Assembly (NCBI GenBank): GCA_029259835.1
Contig: JAJDEL010000404.1
Location: forward strand, 1 to 6,989
Length of the DNA: 6,989 bases
Reading direction: 5' to 3'
From: Planctomicrobium sp.
Lineage (GTDB): Bacteria; Planctomycetota; Planctomycetia; Planctomycetales; Planctomycetaceae
The position numbers and the translations under genes are program-made. Positions within the stretch are counted from its first letter, which is position 1. The number at the start of each line of letters is the position of its first letter. Below the pieces are notes generated by a model, which was given only the letters and a program-made list of their open reading frames with translations, made no database searches and was not told the origin of the DNA. Below are positions 1 to 5,601 of this stretch, piece by piece.

Positions 1-43
1 GTCCCAAGTACGCCATACGTATATTGAGAATCGGGCGTGATTT

Positions 44-63
44 GGCTCCGATCTTGTGGAGCC
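44..63. other. Short perfect hairpin upstream of the sigma gene
   Basis: GGCTCC (44-49) and GGAGCC (58-63) are perfect reverse complements around an 8-base loop. No T-run follows, so it is not a convincing intrinsic terminator. It could be a protein-binding site in the upstream region of the sigma factor gene, the worn end of an upstream transcription unit, or chance. Confidence 0.25.
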
Positions 64-104
64 CTCAAACGTGGGAAAACGTACAGGCATTTAATCAACG
101 TTTT

Positions 105-133
105 TTGACACTCGCTACGTGCTCTCATTTCAG
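105..133 (+). promoter_or_regulatory. Weak housekeeping-type promoter candidate for the sigma factor gene
   Basis: A perfect TTGACA -35 hexamer lies at 105-110, inside a T-rich stretch. The region 15-18 bases downstream (around 126-134) has no good match to TATAAT; the best AT-rich sequence, TAAATG at 134-139, is too far away. The -35 match is therefore the only support. An ECF-like alternative, GGGAAAAC (73-80) followed 18 bases later by CGTT (99-102), would fit autoregulation but is also weak. Confidence 0.2.
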
Positions 134-185
134 TAAATGAACCGAAATCTCGCTTTTCGTTGGATCACGCTGTAACCTTGACTGC

Positions 186-749
186 ATGTCTGACGTCACG
201 CGCATCCTGGGAGAGATCGAAGCGGGAGATCCGTCCGCGGCGGAGCATTTGTTACCGCTCGTCTATCGAGAACTGCGAAAACTGGCCGCAGCCAGACTGG
301 CTCAAGAGAAGCCCGGTCAGACATTGCAGGCGACGGCCTTGGTGCATGACGCCTACATCCGTCTGGTGGACGTCGAGAAAGCCCAGCACTGGAATAGCCG
401 AGGTCACTTTTTTGGGGCGGCCGCCGAGGCGATGCGGCGGATTCTGGTCGAAAGCGCCCGACGCCGAAAAAGCGCCAAGCACGGCGGAGATTTGGATCGC
501 CAGGCCGTCGTCGCATCCCAACTCGAGGCTCCGGCAGAGTGCGGCAATCTGATCGCATTGGACGCGGCTCTCGACGAATTGGCGAGAGAGGATGCCGACG
601 CGGCCGAATTGGTCAAACTCCGCTATTTTGCAGGACTTACCGTCAATCAGGCGGCTGAGGTTCTGGGGGTCTCACCGCGCAAAGCGGACTTCATGTGGGC
701 CTTCGCCCGCTCCTGGTTGCGACGGGCCATCAGCAGCGATTCGCCATAG
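186..749 (+). CDS. ECF-type RNA polymerase sigma factor (kinase-associated, Sigma70_ECF family)
   Basis: This 187-residue cytoplasmic protein should bind core RNA polymerase and direct it to a specific promoter set. Region sigma-2 spans roughly residues 19-92 and includes LVYRELRKLAAARLA, the TALVHDAYIRL segment and the HWNSRGHFFGAAAEAMRRIL block typical of planctomycete and proteobacterial TIGR02999-like sigma factors. Region sigma-4 spans roughly 122-182, with a helix-turn-helix at LTVNQAAEVLGVSPRKADF (151-169). Length is normal for the group. There is no clear Shine-Dalgarno before the ATG at 186, which is common in planctomycetes; the start is chosen because the alignable N-terminus (MSDVTRIL, then EAGDPSAAE) begins there. 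No anti-sigma factor is adjacent; instead a large Ser/Thr kinase follows 102 bases downstream. Known relatives (EcfP of Vibrio parahaemolyticus, EcfK of Xanthomonas) are activated by kinase phosphorylation, so the same control is inferred here. The promoter specificity is unknown. Confidence 0.93.
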   Translation: MSDVTRILGEIEAGDPSAAEHLLPLVYRELRKLAAARLAQEKPGQTLQATALVHDAYIRLVDVEKAQHWNSRGHFFGAAAEAMRRILVESARRRKSAKHGGDLDRQAVVASQLEAPAECGNLIALDAALDELAREDADAAELVKLRYFAGLTVNQAAEVLGVSPRKADFMWAFARSWLRRAISSDSP

Positions 750-764
750 TTTTCCGCCCACCAG

Positions 765-784
765 AAGAAAATCTCAATTTTCTT
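765..784 (+). promoter_or_regulatory. AT-rich perfect stem-loop in the sigma-kinase gap
   Basis: AAGAAAAT (765-772) and ATTTTCTT (777-784) are perfect reverse complements around a CTCA loop. The stem is AT-rich and has no separate T-tract after it, so it is a poor terminator. It lies between the two genes of the presumed operon, 67 bases before the kinase start. It could act as an operator, a modest attenuator or an mRNA processing site; which one is not visible from sequence. Confidence 0.45.
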
Positions 785-851
785 TGCGCGATTCCGATGG
801 CTTCTCGCACTGGGTTGTAGAGGCACGTCCTCAGGTACAAAGGTTAGGACC

Positions 852-3800
852 ATGAAACAACGAGATATCTTTATCGAGGCGATGCAGAAAGTAGAAGGCG
901 AGGAGCGTCGCATCTTTCTGGATGCGGCATGTGGCGACGACGTCGAGCTGCGGAACAGCGTCGAGGAATTGCTTGCTGAACATCGGAAGGATGAAAGTTT
1001 CTTCCTGGATGCCCCACCACCCGGCTTGGGTGCGACCGTCGATATGCCCGAGATCACAGAGAAACCCGGCACCGTCATCGGCCCCTATAAACTCCTCCAG
1101 CAAATCGGCGAAGGAGGGATGGGAGTCGTCTACATGGCTGAGCAGTCCGAGCCGGTCGAACGTCGCGTCGCTCTGAAGGTCATCAAGCCAGGAATGGATA
1201 CGCAACAGGTCATCGCCCGCTTCGAAGCCGAGCGGCAGGCACTGGCGATGATGGACCATCCGAATATCGCCAAAGTGCTCGATGCCGGTCAGACTGACTC
1301 CGGGCGACCCTATTTCGTGATGGAACTCGTCAAAGGTGTGCCGGTCACGCAGTACTGCGACGAACAACATCTCTCGCCGAAAGAGCGGCTGGAATTGTTC
1401 GTTCCGATCTGCCAAGCCGTTCAACATGCCCATCAGAAGGGAATCATCCACCGCGATCTCAAGCCGTCCAACATTCTGGTCGCTCGCTACGACGGCAAAC
1501 CGGTCCCCAAGGTGATCGATTTTGGAGTCGCTAAAGCCACAGGTCGGCAACTCACCGACAAAACGATGTTCACGCAGTACGGCCAGATCGTGGGGACGAT
1601 CGAATACATGTCCCCCGAACAGGCCGAATTCAACCAACTCGATGTCGACACGCGCAGCGACATCTATTCCCTGGGTGTGTTGCTCTATGAGTTGCTAACA
1701 GGCGAAACTCCCTTCGACAAAACCCGCCTTCGCTCGGCCGCATTCGATGAACTCCTGCGGATCATCCGAGAGGAAGAGCCGCCCCGGATGAGTACCAGGC
1801 TCAGCAGTAGTGAAACACTCCCGAATACGGCCATCAACCGCAGCACCGAACCGAAGAAGCTCAGCGTGCTGGTTCGCGGGGAGCTCGACTGGATCGTGAT
1901 GAAGGCCCTGGAGAAAGACCGAGGCCGGCGTTACGAAACCGCCAGCAAATTCGCCGAGGATGTGCAGAACTACCTGAATGACGAAGCCGTCACCGCGTGC
2001 CCGCCGTCGGCGGGGTACAAATTCAAGAAATTCGCCCGGCGGAACAAAGCGGTGATCGGAACGACGGCCGCGATTGCTGCTTCGTTGATTATCGGAAGTG
2101 GTGTTGCTATCTGGCAGGCTTACGAAGCTGACAATGAACGCGACCGAGCCGTCATCGCGGAAAGCAAGGCGATTGAGGAAGCTGAACGGGCAATCAAGGC
2201 AGAGGAATTGGCCGAGGAGCGGCTTATCACCGTGTCACGGCAAAAAGAGGAAATTGTCGAGGAGAAGAAAAACACTGAAGAACAGGCTGCAATTGCAGAA
2301 GCAGTCAACGATTTCCTGCAGGAGGATCTCTTGGGCATGGCCGATGCGGCCATGCAGGTGGAAAATGAGATCACCCCCGATCCGAACATCAAACTCCGCA
2401 CTCTCTTAGATCGTTCGGCGAAAACCATTGAAGAGCGGTTTCAGGATCGGCCGTTGGTCGAAGCGGCAATTCGAAGCACGTTGGGAAACGCTTATTTCGC
2501 GATTGGTCAATATCAAGAAGCCAAAGAGCAACACCGGCAAGCGCTGGAGTTACGAAAACAAGTCATGGGACTTGAACATCCTGATACGCTCATCAGCATG
2601 ACCAATCTGGGAGTCTTATTGGACTTTCAAGGACAATGCGAGGACGCTGAGAAACTCCACCGTGAGACACTCGAAATTCGGCAGCGGGTCTTAGGCCCGG
2701 AACACCCTCAGACGCTGTCCAGCATGAACAAGCTGGCGAACTCGTTCCGCCGTCAAGGCCGATTCGAAGCCGCCGAGAAACTCCACCGTGACACGCTGGA
2801 GATTCAGCAACGAGTCTTGGGTCCGGAACACCCCGATACGCTCATCAGCATGGACAATCTGGCGATGACGTTGCACAAGGCGGGCCAGCACAAGGCGGCC
2901 GAGAAACTTCACCGTAAGACGCTCGAAATTCAGCAGCGAATTTTGGGGCCGGAACACCCTGAGACGGTATACAGTATCTATAGGGTGGCGATGTCGTTGA
3001 CCGGACAACGCCGATTTGAAGCCGCCGAGAAACTTCACCGTGAGGCGCTGGAGATTCAGCAACGTGTCTTGGGACCGGAACACCCCGATACGCTGCACTG
3101 CATGATCAATCTGGCGACCTCGTTGTCCCGTCAAAGCGAGCACGAGGCCGCCGAGAAACTTTGCCGTGAGGTTCTGGAGATTCGTCAACGTGTCTTGGAA
3201 CCGGAACGCCCTCAGACGCTGTCGAGCATGAACAAGCTGGCGAACACGTTGCGAGATCAAGGCCAGTCCAAGGCCGCCGAGAAACTTCACCGTGAAACGC
3301 TCGAAATTCGGCAGCGGGTCTTGGGACCGGAACACCCTGATACGCTGCTGAGCATGAACAACCTGTCAAACTTGTATTCAAATCGCTCCTGGTATTTCTC
3401 GAACACGACAGATGTCTCGAACAGAAACCCAGCCGAAGCCGTCCGCATGGCGATGCTCGCTTGCGAACTTCAACCAGACAGCGCCAACAACTGGAATAAC
3501 CTCGGCGTGGCCCAGTATCGCGCCGGTGATTACGCCGCCGCCTTGGAAGCGTTGCTGAAGGCCGATGGAATGATCGAGGGGGGTGACCGAGTCCATCGCA
3601 TGTTCCTGGCCATGACGTTGCACCAACTCGGTCAAACCGACGAAGCGCTTCAGAGGTACGTTGAAGGAACGATCTGGATCGCCACTCGCCATAAGAAAAG
3701 TGGAGAACAGAATCGGTTCCGCGCCGAAGCGGAGGAATTGTTAGACTTCGATTCGAACCGACGGGACGACCTGATCGCGGAATATTACTCTGACCCGCCG

Positions 3801-4787
3801 CCCGCAGAAGCCACTGTGCAATACTGGCGGGACCGCGGGCACTGGCACTATGAGAGAAGTGAGTACGAGCAAAGCGTGACCGACCTGACACAGGCCATCG
3901 AACTGGATGCAGGAAACTCCTATTTCCACCAGCTTCGCGGGACGGCTCTCGTCAAATTAAAACGGGGGGACGAGGCCCTCAGCGACCTGGATAAAGCCAT
4001 CCGCATCTCTCCCGGACATGTGTCGGCGTATCTCTGGAGAAGTCATGCACATCAAAATCTGAATCATCATGAGGAAGCTTTGGCCGACGCGAAAAAAGCG
4101 ACCGCGTTGGATGAGAAGAATCAATGGGCCTGGAATCGATTGGCACAGGTGCATGAAGTGCAACAAGAGTGGGGTTTAGCCGCTGAAGCGTACGGCAAGT
4201 TCTTCCATATCGAACTCGTTGATTCGAGTTGTTGGATTCCCTACGCCAACGCCCTGCTGGCCAGTGGCCAACTCGATGAGTACCGAACCTTCTGCGCAAA
4301 GTTAGTCGAGCGGAACGCAGACACCGAGGATCCTCAGACGGCCCGCCAGATCATTCTCTGTTTGAAGAAAGCTCCCGACGCCGTCGCAGACTGGACGGTC
4401 CCGATACGTCTCGCGGAGTTGGTCCTGGCAAGTGAGAACCCTTCCAAGAATCATGTCACTTTACTCTTCGTCCGGGCGGGCCAATACCGGCGTTCGATTG
4501 AGTTGCAGGAAAAGGCGGTACAAGCATCGCAGCAAGGTCTCGATGCCTGGGGTTGTCTTCGCATGGGACTGGCCTATCACGGCCTGGGAGATTTCGAACA
4601 AGCACAACGTTCCTTGATCCAAGCCGACAAACTGACAGCGGAAGACACGACCTACGCAGAGGATCCGAATTACCAGAAGCTGCACCAGGAGGTGTCCCAG
4701 TTATTGGCTTCCAAAACGGCGTCGCCAAAAGAGGATAAGAGTCCCGTCACACAAAATGTAATTTCGGAGGAGGGTCCCGAGATGTAA
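852..4787 (+). CDS. Transmembrane Ser/Thr protein kinase with C-terminal TPR array
   Basis: This 1311-residue protein is a Hanks-type (PknB-like) Ser/Thr kinase. Residues 1-70 form the helical N-terminal region usual for planctomycete and acidobacterial kinases (FLDAAC, ELRNSVEELLAEH). The kinase domain (about 79-290, with a C-lobe extension to 380) has the glycine loop GEGGMG (86-91), catalytic Lys109 in VALKV, probable alpha-C Glu127, HRDLKPSN (200-207) with Asp202, DFG (223-225) and SPE (254-256), so it should be active. A single membrane segment lies at about 400-422, followed by a charged coiled coil (424-485). Seven TPRs of exactly 42 residues follow (557-842), then looser TPRs at about 878-945, 985-1118 and 1231-1260. 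The kinase should be cytoplasmic and the TPR part extracytoplasmic, serving as a sensor or protein-docking surface. The start is supported by AAAGG (839-843), 8 bases before the ATG. It probably shares a transcript with the upstream ECF sigma factor, its likely substrate. The ligand is unknown. Confidence 0.95.
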   Translation: MKQRDIFIEAMQKVEGEERRIFLDAACGDDVELRNSVEELLAEHRKDESFFLDAPPPGLGATVDMPEITEKPGTVIGPYKLLQQIGEGGMGVVYMAEQSEPVERRVALKVIKPGMDTQQVIARFEAERQALAMMDHPNIAKVLDAGQTDSGRPYFVMELVKGVPVTQYCDEQHLSPKERLELFVPICQAVQHAHQKGIIHRDLKPSNILVARYDGKPVPKVIDFGVAKATGRQLTDKTMFTQYGQIVGTIEYMSPEQAEFNQLDVDTRSDIYSLGVLLYELLTGETPFDKTRLRSAAFDELLRIIREEEPPRMSTRLSSSETLPNTAINRSTEPKKLSVLVRGELDWIVMKALEKDRGRRYETASKFAEDVQNYLNDEAVTACPPSAGYKFKKFARRNKAVIGTTAAIAASLIIGSGVAIWQAYEADNERDRAVIAESKAIEEAERAIKAEELAEERLITVSRQKEEIVEEKKNTEEQAAIAEAVNDFLQEDLLGMADAAMQVENEITPDPNIKLRTLLDRSAKTIEERFQDRPLVEAAIRSTLGNAYFAIGQYQEAKEQHRQALELRKQVMGLEHPDTLISMTNLGVLLDFQGQCEDAEKLHRETLEIRQRVLGPEHPQTLSSMNKLANSFRRQGRFEAAEKLHRDTLEIQQRVLGPEHPDTLISMDNLAMTLHKAGQHKAAEKLHRKTLEIQQRILGPEHPETVYSIYRVAMSLTGQRRFEAAEKLHREALEIQQRVLGPEHPDTLHCMINLATSLSRQSEHEAAEKLCREVLEIRQRVLEPERPQTLSSMNKLANTLRDQGQSKAAEKLHRETLEIRQRVLGPEHPDTLLSMNNLSNLYSNRSWYFSNTTDVSNRNPAEAVRMAMLACELQPDSANNWNNLGVAQYRAGDYAAALEALLKADGMIEGGDRVHRMFLAMTLHQLGQTDEALQRYVEGTIWIATRHKKSGEQNRFRAEAEELLDFDSNRRDDLIAEYYSDPPPAEATVQYWRDRGHWHYERSEYEQSVTDLTQAIELDAGNSYFHQLRGTALVKLKRGDEALSDLDKAIRISPGHVSAYLWRSHAHQNLNHHEEALADAKKATALDEKNQWAWNRLAQVHEVQQEWGLAAEAYGKFFHIELVDSSCWIPYANALLASGQLDEYRTFCAKLVERNADTEDPQTARQIILCLKKAPDAVADWTVPIRLAELVLASENPSKNHVTLLFVRAGQYRRSIELQEKAVQASQQGLDAWGCLRMGLAYHGLGDFEQAQRSLIQADKLTAEDTTYAEDPNYQKLHQEVSQLLASKTASPKEDKSPVTQNVISEEGPEM
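2520..3377 (+). repeat. Seven-unit 126-bp tandem repeat encoding 42-residue TPRs
   Basis: Within the kinase gene the LHR-like motif recurs at residues 561, 603, 645, 687, 729, 771 (as LCR) and 813, a spacing of exactly 42 residues (126 bp) with no indels. The consensus is AEKLHRxTLEIxQRVLGPEH followed by PxTLxSMxNLA, the 42-residue TPR class also seen in kinesin light chain-like proteins. Some DNA stretches are identical over long spans, for example 2670-2692 and 3300-3322, 630 bp (five units) apart. This points to relatively recent duplication or gene conversion. Unit 1 and the second half of unit 7 are the most diverged. Confidence 0.92.
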
Positions 4788-4885
4788 GCCTCCATTCGCT
4801 GAGTGCCACTGGCGTGTTGCTAGTGTGATCCAGGTTCGGAACAAACGTACGCAGTCACTCAACAAAACAGATTGAAACCAAAAAA

Positions 4886-4929
4886 TCGCCCGGTGAGTTG
4901 TCAGGCCTAACCAACCTCTCACCGGGCGA
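4886..4929 (-). terminator. 12-bp inverted repeat with minus-strand T-run
   Basis: TCGCCCGGTGAG (4886-4897) and CTCACCGGGCGA (4918-4929) are perfect reverse complements around a 20-base loop. On the plus strand the hairpin is preceded by six A (4880-4885) and followed by AGAGAG, so the canonical stem-then-T-run order exists only on the minus strand. It would stop antisense transcription running into the 3' end of the kinase gene. On the plus strand it may instead be a transcript-stabilising 3' structure. The 20-base loop is longer than usual for an intrinsic terminator. Confidence 0.55.
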
Positions 4930-4950
4930 AGAGAGCCATCCACCGGGGAC

Positions 4951-4997
4951 ACGGTCCGCGCCCCGGGCAGCGGCATTTTTATTGTAATGCGGACCGT
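4951..4997 (+). promoter_or_regulatory. 9-bp inverted repeat flanking a candidate -10 box
   Basis: ACGGTCCGC (4951-4959) and GCGGACCGT (4989-4997) are perfect reverse complements separated by 29 bases. Between them lies TGTAAT (4983-4988), a five-of-six match to the -10 consensus, but no good -35 hexamer is found at the usual distance. Arms on both sides of a promoter core suggest an operator. As RNA the arms could form a structure ending 9 bases before the ribosome binding site of the next gene. The upstream arm overlaps the terminator stem. Confidence 0.4.
4956..4980 (+). terminator. Probable intrinsic terminator of the kinase transcript
   Basis: CCGCGCC (4956-4962) pairs with GGC-A-GCGG (4966-4973, one bulged A at 4969) around a 3-base loop. 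This gives a 7-bp, all-GC stem followed by CATTTTTATT, a T-rich tract on the plus strand. It lies about 170 bases after the kinase stop codon and upstream of the next gene, so the kinase and the secreted-protein genes are probably separate transcription units, unless read-through is regulated. Confidence 0.6.
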
Positions 4998-5021
4998 CAC
5001 CATGAGAAAGAGGTTTTTCAA

Positions 5022-5558
5022 ATGTCCGTTCGCAACCTGTGTTACACAATCATCTTGGCAACCGTTTGTCACGTGCTACCGATCAGCCATTCATCGACCG
5101 CATTCGCGGAAAACCCAAACGGAGTTGTTCGCACCTTTGCGATCGAATCACTCTCACCAATCGATTTGCAAAGCGATGATTCCATCGGATTGATCGTGGC
5201 ACCACCGTCTTCAACGAGTGCTGATGTCGTTCACTTTCATCACACGAATTCCGATCCTCGATTCGATTCGACCGTCTGGCAACTTCAACAAGTCATGCAT
5301 GTTACCACCGGAAACGCTGATACTCCGGGGGCCTTCATGTGGCTCTTGGACGACGAGACCCCGACTCCACCTCCTGCAGGCGCCGTCACGTTCAATGGGC
5401 ATTCTCCGTTTCAGATCCTCAGCCAAGAAGTGTTCATGATTAAAGATTGCGATGACGGTTCGTGCGGATTCTATAACTATGTGCCGGGGGATAAGGTGAT
5501 TTCGACCAACCCCAGCGATGCACGATTCACAGTGATTACGGCAGTTTTTTCTCACTAG
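5022..5558 (+). CDS. Small secreted protein of unknown family
   Basis: This 178-residue protein has an N-terminal signal peptide: a short basic start (MSVRN), a hydrophobic core at 6-22 and a likely signal peptidase I site after A27-F28-A29. The mature protein would be about 149 residues. I do not recognise the family. Visible features are a histidine cluster HFHH (71-74), a proline-rich stretch DETPTPPPAG (111-120), and two cysteines in DCDDGSCG (142-149) that could form a disulfide or, with the acidic residues, a small metal-binding loop. The start is set by AAAGAGG (5007-5013), 8 bases before the ATG, and by the signal peptide. It is followed 43 bases later by another exported protein on the same strand, so co-transcription is likely. 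The structured region just upstream may control it. A role at the cell envelope or outside the cell is all the sequence supports. Confidence 0.82.
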   Translation: MSVRNLCYTIILATVCHVLPISHSSTAFAENPNGVVRTFAIESLSPIDLQSDDSIGLIVAPPSSTSADVVHFHHTNSDPRFDSTVWQLQQVMHVTTGNADTPGAFMWLLDDETPTPPPAGAVTFNGHSPFQILSQEVFMIKDCDDGSCGFYNYVPGDKVISTNPSDARFTVITAVFSH

Positions 5559-5601
5559 ATTCCCGATTAAACGGTTCGCATACAATCCAAGGAGTATCAT
5601 C

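Noticed and set aside
160..552. Plus-strand open frame starting before the sigma factor in another frame
   Set aside because: It overlaps the clearly recognisable sigma factor almost entirely, and its arginine/serine-rich product resembles nothing known.
831..1637. Long minus-strand open frame (268 codons) opposite the kinase domain
   Set aside because: It lies antisense to the invariant kinase motifs, has no recognisable domain, and its openness is explained by codon bias of the sense gene.
2691..3335. Minus-strand open frame (214 codons) with an apparent repeat protein
   Set aside because: Its repeats are the mirror of the sense-strand TPR units; the periodicity comes from the 126-bp repeat.
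3106..3891. Minus-strand open frame (261 codons), arginine- and serine-rich
   Set aside because: Low-complexity composition opposite coding sequence in a GC-rich region, with no domain; a shadow of the kinase gene.
4951..4997. Classic terminator/antiterminator attenuator
   Set aside because: The sequence that would disrupt the terminator stem (4989-4997) is transcribed after the T-run, so it could not prevent termination in the usual co-transcriptional way. The competing pairings are real but need another explanation.
5022..5072. Lipoprotein signal at Cys16 of the small secreted protein
   Set aside because: The sequence before the cysteine (ATV) does not fit a lipobox because position -1 is Val. 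The AFA site after residue 29 fits signal peptidase I better.
4987..5193. Plus-strand open frame starting 35 bases before the secreted-protein gene
   Set aside because: It overlaps in another frame and starts inside the inverted repeat. The signal peptide and ribosome site support the 5022 start instead.
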